Assembly (NCBI GenBank): GCA_020622105.1
Contig: JAHRYP010000021.1
Location: forward strand, 1 to 43,669
Length of the DNA stretch: 43,669 nucleotides
DNA from: Methylotenera sp.
GTDB taxonomy: Bacteria > Pseudomonadota > Gammaproteobacteria > Burkholderiales > Methylophilaceae
Direction: 5' to 3'
Under the pieces are notes generated by a model that made no database searches, was not told the DNA's origin, and saw nothing but the letters and a program-made list of their open reading frames with translations. The translations under genes and the position numbers were made by a program. This document shows, one piece after another, positions 36,014-43,669 of the stretch. Position 1 is the first letter of the stretch, and each line of letters opens with the position of its first letter.

Positions 36014-38410
36014 ATGATTGTCCTGGCACTGGCTTTTGTCTTCGGTGCTTTCTGTTTGCAGCAAATGCCATTTTTGCCAAGTCTCTACTGGGCGTTGGCA
36101 TTAATTCCACTGCTTTTGATTCAAATTAAACTTGTCAATGTTAATCAACATTTTTTAGCTTATCTAAAACGTCCACTACTAATCCTTTTAAGCTTTCTCT
36201 TCGGGTTTTTCTGGGCGACAACATTGGCCGCAATTCGCCTCAGTGACGAATTGCCTGCTACTTGGGAAAATAAGCCATTAGAGATCGTTGGTGTTGTAGC
36301 CAGTGTTTCTGAGTTAACGGAGCGTGGTGAACGTTTTCGTTTCGACGTCGAAAAAGTGCTGACGAAAGCCGCAGTAACGCCCCAGCATATATCACTGAGT
36401 TATTACTCCCCTGAAGCTTGGGGCGAGCCTCGTATGCTTAACACAGCAAGGCTTGCACAATTCAAAGCTGGTGAACGCTGGCAATTTACCGTGCGTTTAA
36501 AGCGTCCGCATGGCACACAAAATCCATATGGTTTCGATTTCGAAGCGTGGGCGCTTGCTGAAAATATTCGCGCCACTGGTAGTATCAAAGCCAAAGCAGA
36601 CAATAAAAAACTGCAGGATTTTGTATGGCGCCCAGCATATATAGTTGAGCATGTACGCGAGATTATTCAGCAGCGTATTGCACTGGTGCTTGCAGGTAAA
36701 CCTTACAGTGGCGTTATTCAGGCATTGGTGATGGGTGACGATAGTCAGATTGCTGTGAATGACTGGCAGCTATTTTTACGAACGGGTACCAGTCATTTGA
36801 TGAGTATTTCTGGACTGCATATCACTATGTTGTCTGGCCTGGTGTTCGCGGTTGTTGGATTTTTGTGGCGGCGCATCCCGGCGCTGGTAACAAGGTTGCC
36901 GGCACGAAAAGCAGCAACGCTTGCCGGTATGCTGGCTGCTGTGATTTATGCGCTGATTGCGGGTTTTGCTGTGCCTACGCAGCGTACGTTATATATGTTG
37001 ATGGTGTTTGCACTAGCGTTATGGAGTGGCCGTCAGTTGGTCATTTCCCAAGTGCTTGCATTGGCCCTATTCGTGGTAGTGCTGTTTGATCCGTGGGCTG
37101 TTATTTCGGCAGGTTTTTGGCTGTCATTCGGCGCTGTTGCCATGTTAAGTTTTGCTCTTGGTGCACGAGTCGGCTATGCACATTGGTTCAAAGCTTCGCT
37201 ACAGACGCAATGGGCGGTGACTATCGGCATGGTGCCATTGCTGCTTATTATGTTTAATCAGGTATCCATAGTTTCCCCGTTTGCTAACGCGATTGCGATT
37301 CCACTGATCAGTTTTATTGTCACACCGCTGGCATTGTTAGGCAGTTTTTTACCTTTGGATTTTGTGCTCCAGCTTGCTTACCATGCGCTTGATGTCTGCA
37401 TGATGCTACTGAATTGGTTCAATAAACTGCCCGATATCGTCTGGCAGCAGCATGCTGCACCGCTATGGACATTGCTGCCAGCGACAATTGGCGTGTTATG
37501 GCTGTTGCTGCCACGCGGAGTACCTATGCGCTGGCTTGGATATCTTGGGTTTTTGCCTATGCTGCTGATTACACCGCAGCGGCCACACACGGGAGATATG
37601 AAAGTTACGGTGCTGGATGTGGGGCAGGGCTTGAGTGTGGCGGTACAAACGGCAGCACATACCTTACTTTATGATGCAGGCGGTAAATACAGCGAACAGT
37701 CTGATGCGGGGGCACGTATTGTTCTACCTTTTTTGCGCGGCGAGGGTGTCAGCAGGCTGAATGGTTTTATTGTTAGTCATAATGATACTGACCATAGCGG
37801 TGGTATGCGCACCGTGTTGGCGCAGGTGCCTGTATCCTGGCTGGTGAGCTCACTGCCGCCGTCTGCTGAGCAGAGCGATAATGTTAAGCATGTAAAATGT
37901 TTTTCGGGGCAGCGTTGGACTTGGGATGATGTTGATTTTCAGATGATATATCCGCAGCCTAGTAGTTATAACGATGCTGCATTGACTGACAATAATCGCA
38001 GTTGTGTACTCAAAATCAGCAGTGCATCAGGCAGTTTGCTGCTTACTGGAGATATTGAGAGGCCAGTAGAGATGGAGTTGATTGAACAGCAGCAAAATAA
38101 TCAAGCGCCCATTTCTCTGAAAAGCGATGTGATGATTGCTCCGCATCACGGCAGTAAGACTTCATCCAGCGTCGAATTTATTAATGAGGTGCAGCCAGGC
38201 CTGACTATTTTTACTGTCGGCTATTTAAATAGATTCAGGCACCCTAGGGTGGAGATAGTAAAGCGTTATGAGAGTGGGCAAAGTAAAATACTGCGCTCGG
38301 ATTATCATGGCGCGATCACTCTGAATTTTGTTGCGAGTAATTCAAAAGGTGCATTTAACGCGGCTGGCTGGCGTAAGCAAAATAGGCGTTACTGGCATGA
38401 TAGTTATTAG
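36014..38410 (+). CDS. comEC: ComEC/Rec2-family DNA uptake channel
   Basis: 798 residues from the ATG at 36014, three bases after the lolD stop (a TTG at 36011 is also in frame). It has an N-terminal membrane region and OB-like DUF4131 domain (to about residue 210), then the multi-helix competence domain with RTGTSHLMSISGLHITMLSGL and a C-terminal metallo-beta-lactamase-like domain (VTVLDVGQGLSVAVQT, VSHNDTDHSGGM, APHHGSKTSSSVEF). ComEC carries single-stranded DNA across the inner membrane in transformation. All domains look intact. Together with PilT/PilU this hints at a capacity for natural transformation, though no other competence gene is in the window. Confidence 0.95.
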   Translation: MIVLALAFVFGAFCLQQMPFLPSLYWALALIPLLLIQIKLVNVNQHFLAYLKRPLLILLSFLFGFFWATTLAAIRLSDELPATWENKPLEIVGVVASVSELTERGERFRFDVEKVLTKAAVTPQHISLSYYSPEAWGEPRMLNTARLAQFKAGERWQFTVRLKRPHGTQNPYGFDFEAWALAENIRATGSIKAKADNKKLQDFVWRPAYIVEHVREIIQQRIALVLAGKPYSGVIQALVMGDDSQIAVNDWQLFLRTGTSHLMSISGLHITMLSGLVFAVVGFLWRRIPALVTRLPARKAATLAGMLAAVIYALIAGFAVPTQRTLYMLMVFALALWSGRQLVISQVLALALFVVVLFDPWAVISAGFWLSFGAVAMLSFALGARVGYAHWFKASLQTQWAVTIGMVPLLLIMFNQVSIVSPFANAIAIPLISFIVTPLALLGSFLPLDFVLQLAYHALDVCMMLLNWFNKLPDIVWQQHAAPLWTLLPATIGVLWLLLPRGVPMRWLGYLGFLPMLLITPQRPHTGDMKVTVLDVGQGLSVAVQTAAHTLLYDAGGKYSEQSDAGARIVLPFLRGEGVSRLNGFIVSHNDTDHSGGMRTVLAQVPVSWLVSSLPPSAEQSDNVKHVKCFSGQRWTWDDVDFQMIYPQPSSYNDAALTDNNRSCVLKISSASGSLLLTGDIERPVEMELIEQQQNNQAPISLKSDVMIAPHHGSKTSSSVEFINEVQPGLTIFTVGYLNRFRHPRVEIVKRYESGQSKILRSDYHGAITLNFVASNSKGAFNAAGWRKQNRRYWHDSY

Positions 38411-38559
38411 TTGGAGTCAAGCGCTGCAGCAAAGCCGAATGCAAAAGGATTGCAGTAGAAGCTTGCCCAAAAGCGGACTACAGGCTAAAGTATCGCACGG
38501 ATTTAATTTATCCGTTTATATGGTTTTTTATTTGGTTATTGAATTTAGGGAGTTGCACT

Positions 38560-39162
38560 GTGTGGCAAATTATTTTAGCAGCCGGTTGGCCTATCTGGCC
38601 GCTTATCATCGCATCAGTTGTTGCTGTGGCAATTATAGGTGAGCGTCTTTTTGCATTGCGTGAAAATATCATTGCTCCAAAAAACCTATTGCCAGAAGTG
38701 CAGAAATGGCTTGCAGCTGGCGGCATCAATAAAGATATGATCGAGCGTCTGGAACAAAATTCTCAGTTAGGTCGTGTGTTTGCCACAGCATTGGCTACTG
38801 CAAAACAATCGCGTGATATTACTAAAGAGTCTATTGAAGAAACTGCGCGTGCAGTTGCGCATGAATTGGAAAAATATCTTGCGACATTAGGTACCATCGC
38901 TACTGTAGCGCCATTGCTTGGTTTGCTCGGTACTGTGATTGGTATGGTTGAGTTGTTTGGTGCGTTTACTTCAACCGGACACGATGTGGCACAATTTGCC
39001 CGCGGTATTTCAGTTGCACTGTATAACACGGCAGCAGGTATTGTAGTGGCAGTGCCAGCAATGATTGCTTATCGTTATTTCCGTACAAAAGTAGATGCAA
39101 TCTTGATTGATATGGAACAGCAGGCAATCAAGCTGGTTGAAATTCTTCATGGTGAACGTTAA
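38560..39162 (+). CDS. exbB: ExbB/TolQ-family proton channel subunit
   Basis: 200 residues from a GTG at 38560, preceded by GGGAG at 38548-38552; an upstream in-frame TTG at 38539 has no such signal. There are three membrane helices: near residues 8-27, and two after residue 105. The conserved channel region reads LGTIATVAPLLGLLGTVIGMVELF and later ISVALYNTAAGIVVAVPAMIAYRYF. With ExbD it uses the proton gradient to drive TonB. No tonB gene is adjacent. It precedes exbD by 79 bases that contain two hairpins. Confidence 0.93.
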   Translation: MWQIILAAGWPIWPLIIASVVAVAIIGERLFALRENIIAPKNLLPEVQKWLAAGGINKDMIERLEQNSQLGRVFATALATAKQSRDITKESIEETARAVAHELEKYLATLGTIATVAPLLGLLGTVIGMVELFGAFTSTGHDVAQFARGISVALYNTAAGIVVAVPAMIAYRYFRTKVDAILIDMEQQAIKLVEILHGER

Positions 39163-39168
39163 TCCTAA

Positions 39169-39222
39169 CGTTAAATAAATTAACGCTAATTTGTAACATA
39201 CTCGGGTCAATCAGTTTGACCC
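39169..39222 (+). repeat. Two hairpins in the exbB-exbD gap
   Basis: CGTTAA (39169-39174) pairs with TTAACG (39180-39185), and GGGTCAA (39204-39210) pairs with TTGACCC (39216-39222) around a five-base loop. They sit between the exbB stop and the exbD ribosome binding site (AAAGGAAT). No T-run follows, so they look more like mRNA processing or stability elements than terminators. Confidence 0.5.
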
Positions 39223-39241
39223 CTGGTAAAAGGAATAACAA

Positions 39242-39667
39242 ATGAATTTTCAACGTGGAAAAAAACACGAAGAACTTGAAATCAACTTCATTCCGTTGAT
39301 TGATGTGCTGCTGGTAATCATTATCTTCTTGATTATCAGTGCAACATTTTCACGTACAAATGAGTTGCAGATTAACTTGCCAACGGCAGAAGCCAATGCT
39401 CCACAGGATAAACCATTAATGATTGAGGTAGCCGTAGATGCTACCGGTAAATATCTTATTAATGGCAAATCGCTCGCTGATAGTTCTGTGACCGGGATTA
39501 GCGCTGCATTGCAGGCTGCTGCCAATGGTGGTGGTAAAGAGCCGACTATCGTGATTAATGCTGATGCTAATAGTACGCATCAGTCTGTTGTTAATGTAAT
39601 GGAGGCATCACGTGTTGCAGGTTACACGCACATTACATTTGCTACACAAGTGCAGTCTGGGCCTTGA
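39242..39667 (+). CDS. exbD: ExbD/TolR-family biopolymer transport protein
   Basis: 141 residues. A single membrane helix at about 17-38 (LEINFIPLIDVLLVIIIFLI) contains the essential Asp in the PLIDVLLV motif that carries protons. The periplasmic domain then has LQINLPTAEA and the C-terminal IVINADANSTHQSVVNVMEASRVAGYTHI typical of ExbD. It forms the energising complex with ExbB. A good AAAGGAA ribosome binding site precedes the ATG. Confidence 0.94.
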   Translation: MNFQRGKKHEELEINFIPLIDVLLVIIIFLIISATFSRTNELQINLPTAEANAPQDKPLMIEVAVDATGKYLINGKSLADSSVTGISAALQAAANGGGKEPTIVINADANSTHQSVVNVMEASRVAGYTHITFATQVQSGP

Positions 39668-39735
39668 GTTTAAGACTCTTGTTCGTAATCACATTCCTTT
39701 CAATCGCTAGTCTTTTAAAGTCAATCGACTAACAC

Positions 39736-41502
39736 ATGTCGTCTAAAGTCAAAAAATCTAAAGTTAAACTGCAGGATGCAGTGAATGTTCCAAGCGCAAA
39801 AGCTGTTTATTTGCGTTTGTTCCGCTATGCATGGCATTACAAGTATGTTTTTATCGTAAGTATTCTGGCGCTGGTTATTCTAGCTGCCAGCAATACCGCT
39901 TTTCTCGCGCTGATTAAACAGGTCACTGATGAAGGGTTTGTAAAAAAAGCAGCAGATAAGTCCATTATTTTGCCACTGATGCTGATTGCACTGATGGTGG
40001 CAAGAGGTTTTGCAGGGTTTATCTCAGGGTATTGCATGCGTGTGGTGGCTCGCAAAGTTGTAGAAGACTTTCGTAAAGAAATGTTTGCGAGGCTGATGTT
40101 GCTTCCCGTGCATTATTTTGATGAAAGATCAGCCGGTTCAGTTGTCTCTAAGTTTACCTACGATGTTGAGCGCCTTTCTATTGCAACCACGCGTTCATGG
40201 ATGAATGTGCTACGTGATGCATTGACCGTCATTGGTTTAATTGGATACATGCTTTATCTGGACTGGAAATTAACGCTGATATTTGCGGTCGTGCTGCCAT
40301 TTATTGGGCTTTATCTCAAGAAAATTACGCCTAAATTAAAGGCGAATGCAAAACAAGTGCAGCACAGTGTTGGAGAGATGACTAAATCTGCCGAAGAGGC
40401 TATCGCAGGGCAGCGTATTGTCAAGATTTTTGGTGCGCAGGAGTTTGAATATAATCGTTTTGCCCAGATTGCCGGTAATAATCGTCGCATAGAGTTACGT
40501 GTGGCACGTATTTCAGGCTTGAGCAGCTTTGTGGTTGAGCTATTTGCGGCGCTGGCCTTAGGTTTGGTCATTCATTATGCTATTGGCAATTTTACGGTGG
40601 GTGAGTTTGCAGCTTTTGTCGGCGCACTGTTAATGCTGATTTCTCCGATTAAACATATAGCGGCTGCTAATGAAGATTTGCAAGTCGGTTTAACCGCAGC
40701 GCAAAGTATTTTTGATGTCATTGATTCTCAGGAAGAAGTCGATCATGGTGTTAAGGCAATTAGTCGCGCTAAAGGTGAAATTGAATTCAGAAATGTAACT
40801 TTACGCTATGAAAACACACCGGCACCAGCGCTTAATAATTTAAGTTTTAAGATCAAGGCGGGTGAAAAAGTTGCGCTGGTGGGTCGTTCTGGTGGTGGAA
40901 AAACTACGCTGGTAAATCTGATACCAAGATTTTATGAGCTGCAGCAGGGTACTGTCTTGTTGGATGGTATAGATGTCCGTGAATTAAAGCTCAATAATTT
41001 ACGTGAGCAATTTGCTCTGGTTAGCCAGGACATCATCTTGTTTAATGATACGATTTTTAATAATATTGCTTATGGTGTGCTGCGTAATGCCAAAGAAGAA
41101 GAAGTGATTGCGGCTGCAAAAGCTGCACATGCCTGGGACTTTATTCAGCATTTGCCTGATGGTTTGCAAAATGTAATCGGTGATCGCGGGGTCAAGTTAT
41201 CAGGTGGTCAGCGTCAGCGTATTGCGATCGCAAGGGCAATTCTAAAAAATGCACCGATTCTATTATTAGACGAAGCGACATCTGCACTTGATACAGAATC
41301 TGAACAGCATGTACAGGCAGCGATGGATGCGCTCATGCAAAATCGTACCAGCATTGTCATCGCACACCGCTTGAGCACGATTGAAAATGCTGACCGCATT
41401 ATGGTCATGGAACGTGGCCAAATTGTTGAAACTGGAACCCATGCGGAACTGATGCAGTTAGAAGGGCATTATGCTCAGTTGTATCAAAAGCAATTTAGCT
41501 AA
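39736..41502 (+). CDS. msbA: Lipid A export ABC transporter MsbA
   Basis: 588 residues, transmembrane and ATPase domains fused. Six membrane helices fill residues 35-320. The ATPase has Walker A GRSGGGKTTLVNLIPRF, the signature LSGGQRQRIAIARAIL, Walker B PILLLDEATSALD and the switch His in VIAHRLSTIENADRI. MsbA flips the lipid A core across the inner membrane. The assignment over other exporters rests on the subfamily sequence and the lpxK neighbour 17 bases downstream. Confidence 0.95.
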   Translation: MSSKVKKSKVKLQDAVNVPSAKAVYLRLFRYAWHYKYVFIVSILALVILAASNTAFLALIKQVTDEGFVKKAADKSIILPLMLIALMVARGFAGFISGYCMRVVARKVVEDFRKEMFARLMLLPVHYFDERSAGSVVSKFTYDVERLSIATTRSWMNVLRDALTVIGLIGYMLYLDWKLTLIFAVVLPFIGLYLKKITPKLKANAKQVQHSVGEMTKSAEEAIAGQRIVKIFGAQEFEYNRFAQIAGNNRRIELRVARISGLSSFVVELFAALALGLVIHYAIGNFTVGEFAAFVGALLMLISPIKHIAAANEDLQVGLTAAQSIFDVIDSQEEVDHGVKAISRAKGEIEFRNVTLRYENTPAPALNNLSFKIKAGEKVALVGRSGGGKTTLVNLIPRFYELQQGTVLLDGIDVRELKLNNLREQFALVSQDIILFNDTIFNNIAYGVLRNAKEEEVIAAAKAAHAWDFIQHLPDGLQNVIGDRGVKLSGGQRQRIAIARAILKNAPILLLDEATSALDTESEQHVQAAMDALMQNRTSIVIAHRLSTIENADRIMVMERGQIVETGTHAELMQLEGHYAQLYQKQFS

Positions 41503-41519
41503 AACCCTCTAGGCTGATA

Positions 41520-42515
41520 ATGGCGAACTGGTTTCAAAAACAATGGGCTGCCTTCACATTCTGGCACATCATATTGATACCCTTGTCCTGGCTTTTTGGC
41601 ATTATTGTCTTTTTACGCAAATATCTTTATCAACATGGCTGGCTTAAAAGTTATCGCTTAAATGTTCCTGTCATTGTCGTAGGTAATATTAATGTTGGTG
41701 GTACCGGTAAAACTCCACTTGTAATCTGGCTGGCGGAGCAAATGAAGCTGGCAGGATACAAGCCGGGAATTATCAGCCGCGGTTATGGTGGCAGTGCACA
41801 GCAAGTGATCGAGGTGCTTCCTGACAGTAATCCAATAGAAGCGGGTGATGAAACTGTTTTAATTGCCGCACGCACAAATTGTCCGGTGTTTGTAAGTGCT
41901 GATCGGGTCTCAGCCGGGCAGGATCTGTTAAAAACATATCCGGAATGCAACATCATCATAAGTGACGATGGTTTACAGCATTATCGTATGCAACGCGATG
42001 TTGAGATTGTTGTATATGACAGCGTGAAAGGTTTTGGCAATGGTGCTTTGCTGCCGGCAGGACCATTACGCGAATCGAAAGCCAGGCTAGAGGCTGTAGA
42101 TGCTGTTGTCAGCAATGGGGCTGATAGCAGGGAAAGCTTAAAGTGCTTTAATCCTGTTGTTATGCAACTTGTGGCAACGGATTTTTATAAGCTGGACGAT
42201 GTTCAAAAAAAATCTAGTGCACGTGCGTTTGCGCAACAAAAAATATTTGCAGTAGCCGGTATTGGTAATCCTCAGCGTTTCTTTGATCAGTTGAGTGATT
42301 TGGGTCTGCAATTTGAAAGTCGCGCTTATGCTGATCATTATATATTTCAGGCTAAAGACTTTGAGCACATCAATGCAGATGTGGTTTTGATGACCGAAAA
42401 AGATGCAGTCAAGTGTCAGGCGTTTGCACAACCCAATTTTTGGGTATTGCCAGTGAGCGCTGTAGTGAATGATGGTTTGATGCGGGTTGTGTTGAATAAA
42501 TTAAATAGTAACTAA
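41520..42515 (+). CDS. lpxK: Tetraacyldisaccharide 4'-kinase LpxK
   Basis: 331 residues, full length. It phosphorylates the 4' position of the lipid A precursor at the inner membrane. The N-terminus has a membrane-associating helix (IILIPLSWLFGIIVFLRKYLY), then the P-loop GNINVGGTGKTPLVIWL near residue 57. ISRGYGG, DDGLQHYRMQRDVEIVVYD and LLPAGPLRES are LpxK signatures, and VLMTEKDAVKC lies near the C-terminus. It forms part of the envelope run msbA-lpxK-trm112-kdsB. Confidence 0.96.
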   Translation: MANWFQKQWAAFTFWHIILIPLSWLFGIIVFLRKYLYQHGWLKSYRLNVPVIVVGNINVGGTGKTPLVIWLAEQMKLAGYKPGIISRGYGGSAQQVIEVLPDSNPIEAGDETVLIAARTNCPVFVSADRVSAGQDLLKTYPECNIIISDDGLQHYRMQRDVEIVVYDSVKGFGNGALLPAGPLRESKARLEAVDAVVSNGADSRESLKCFNPVVMQLVATDFYKLDDVQKKSSARAFAQQKIFAVAGIGNPQRFFDQLSDLGLQFESRAYADHYIFQAKDFEHINADVVLMTEKDAVKCQAFAQPNFWVLPVSAVVNDGLMRVVLNKLNSN

Positions 42516-42527
42516 ATCGAGGCGTAT

Positions 42528-42710
42528 ATGGATGCAAAGCTCCTGCAAATTCTGGTTTGTCCTGTGACTAAAGGGCCTTTAATCTACAACAAAACTACTA
42601 ACGAGTTGATTTCTAAATCCGCGCGTTTAGCTTATCCAATCAGGGATGGCATTCCTGTGTTGCTGGAAGACGAGGCGCGTAAGCTGGAGGACGGTGAAGA
42701 AGTTGCATAA
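42528..42710 (+). CDS. Trm112-family small protein (YcaR-like)
   Basis: 60 residues. It starts [21 protein letters not shown] and ends in [20 protein letters not shown], the standard Trm112/YcaR pattern. The usual four zinc Cys are reduced to one (CPVTKGPL), as in many bacterial members between lpxK and kdsB. Function in bacteria is not established. It overlaps the kdsB start region by 17 bases. Confidence 0.92.
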   Translation: MDAKLLQILVCPVTKGPLIYNKTTNELISKSARLAYPIRDGIPVLLEDEARKLEDGEEVA

Positions 42711-43482
42711 CCCTCAAGATACAACCCCCAAGTTTTATGTAGTGATTCCTGCACGCTATGCGAGTACGCGCCTGCCAGGTAAACCCTTGCTTGATATTGC
42801 TGGGAAACCTATGGTGGTACATGTAGTAGATCGCGCCAGATTAAGTGGTGCAGCGCAGATTATCGTTGCAACGGATGACTTGCGTATTGTAGAAGCGGTG
42901 AAGCAATATGGATATTATGCAATGCTCACACGCGCTGACCATGTAAGTGGAACAGATCGGATTGCCGAAGTTGCGTTGCGTGAAGGCTGGCAGGATGATG
43001 CGATTGTCGTTAACGTGCAAGGTGATGAGCCGTTGATAGATTCTGCGCTTATTTCTGAAGTTGCAGCAACCTTGGCCAATAATAAAGAAGCCGTCATGGC
43101 GACCGCATGTCACGAAATTCATAATAAGGCAGATTTTATTAATCCTAATATTGTAAAAGTAGTATTGGATAGGCAAGGCCATGCACTTTATTTCAGCCGC
43201 GCACCTATTCCTTATCCAAGAGATACTTTTGCCAGTGAATCCGAGCTGCCTTCTGATATGCCGGTATACCGACATATAGGTATATATGCTTATCGAACAA
43301 AGTTCTTGAATCAATATGCACATATACCACCGGCGGCTATCGAGCATTATGAAAGTTTGGAGCAATTGCGTGTACTCTACCAAGGGTACAAAATTGCGGT
43401 TGCCATTACTGACAACGCGCCGGCCACAGGCGTTGATACCGAGGATGATTTAGCTTACGTTCGAAGTGTAATAAGCCAGTAA
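42694..43482 (+). CDS. kdsB: 3-deoxy-manno-octulosonate cytidylyltransferase (CMP-KDO synthetase)
   Basis: 262 residues from a GTG at 42694; a TTG at 42703 is an alternative, and no in-frame ATG lies near the conserved start. The open frame reaches back to 42646 but that part is trm112 read in another frame. KdsB activates KDO with CTP for lipopolysaccharide core synthesis. [17 protein letters not shown] is the nucleotide-binding start; [10 protein letters not shown] and [11 protein letters not shown] are catalytic blocks, and [15 protein letters not shown] is the usual end. GGAGG lies 3 bases before the GTG and 12 before the TTG, so the exact start is uncertain. Confidence 0.94.
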   Translation: MKKLHNPQDTTPKFYVVIPARYASTRLPGKPLLDIAGKPMVVHVVDRARLSGAAQIIVATDDLRIVEAVKQYGYYAMLTRADHVSGTDRIAEVALREGWQDDAIVVNVQGDEPLIDSALISEVAATLANNKEAVMATACHEIHNKADFINPNIVKVVLDRQGHALYFSRAPIPYPRDTFASESELPSDMPVYRHIGIYAYRTKFLNQYAHIPPAAIEHYESLEQLRVLYQGYKIAVAITDNAPATGVDTEDDLAYVRSVISQ

Positions 43483-43547
43483 TTGAAGCAAGATCAAACT
43501 TTCAGCCACATACATACAGATTCCTTTATAAAAATTCGCGATAGTGC

Positions 43548-43576
43548 TTGCAGTAAGTATGCAGGTTTGCTATAGT
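43548..43576 (+). promoter_or_regulatory. Promoter of the initiator tRNA gene
   Basis: TTGCAG (43548-43553) and TATAGT (43571-43576) are separated by exactly 17 bases, so transcription would begin near 43583, about 26 bases before the mature tRNA start. The leader holds a 6-bp hairpin CTCGAC (43584-43589) / GTCGAG (43598-43603). Confidence 0.6.
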
Positions 43577-43608
43577 CTCACCTCTCGACAGCAACAAGTC
43601 GAGCCGGA

Positions 43609-43669
43609 CGCGGGATGGAGCAGTCTGGCAGCTCGTCGGGCTCATAACCCGAAGGTCACAGGTTCAAAT
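43609..43669 (+). tRNA. Initiator tRNA-Met (CAU), partial at the window end
   Basis: The sequence begins CGCGGGATGGAGCAG and contains the anticodon CAT at 43643-43645 in GGGCTCATAACCC. The three G-C pairs next to the anticodon loop, a 5' C (unpaired C1 in initiators) and the GGTTCAAAT T-loop mark the formyl-methionine initiator. The last part of the T arm and the acceptor end lie outside the window, so the C1-A72 mismatch cannot be checked. Confidence 0.93.

Noticed and set aside
42841-43383. 180-codon minus-strand frame
   Set aside because: Antisense to the intact kdsB gene; translation resembles no protein family.

Overview
This is a mostly housekeeping chromosomal window from a Gram-negative bacterium, most likely a betaproteobacterium of the methylotrophic Methylophilaceae. 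The placement is an inference. It rests on an MxaD-like periplasmic protein at the left edge, the gene orders maf-rng, yggS-proC-yggT beside pilT-pilU, pyrR-pyrB-pyrX and exbB-exbD-msbA-lpxK-trm112-kdsB, and moderate GC content. I saw no CRISPR array, intact insertion sequence, prophage or rRNA operon.

Left part (1-15000). An MxaD-like fragment and a YVTN beta-propeller lipoprotein come first, both pointing left. They are followed by rppH, psd, the isoleucine/valine operon ilvI-ilvH-ilvC with a good sigma70-type promoter, an orphan GspE/PilB-type ATPase, nadC, a glutathione S-transferase, the nudJ-mnmA-small protein operon, a MarC-type membrane protein, maf and rng. Several convergent pairs are separated by clear bidirectional hairpin terminators.

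Middle (15000-21750). This is the most accessory-looking part: it is AT-rich and has long gaps. It holds a sorbosone-dehydrogenase-like PQQ sugar dehydrogenase gene broken by two nearby frameshifts, a divergent AraC-type regulator with candidate operator repeats between them, a DUF202 membrane protein, a persulfide dioxygenase, a possible gene remnant, an unrecognised membrane-anchored protein and a tandem-CDGSH iron-sulfur protein.

Right part (21750-43669). A leftward run yggS-proC-yggT ends in a bacterial dynamin-like GTPase and stands divergent from pilT-pilU. A long leftward operon then reads ribE-ribBX-algH-ruvX-pyrR-pyrB-pyrX. It has two degenerate enzymes (RibA half of RibBX; dihydroorotase-like PyrX) and a probable 1-nt frameshift at the end of pyrX. 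Divergent from it are lolC-lolD-comEC, then exbB-exbD and the envelope genes msbA-lpxK-trm112-kdsB. The window ends inside an initiator tRNA-Met gene.

I found no multi-gene system that I can call new. The points most worth checking are the frameshifts in the sugar dehydrogenase and pyrX, the AraC operator candidate, the dynamin-like GTPase and the unrecognised genes between 19700 and 21000.
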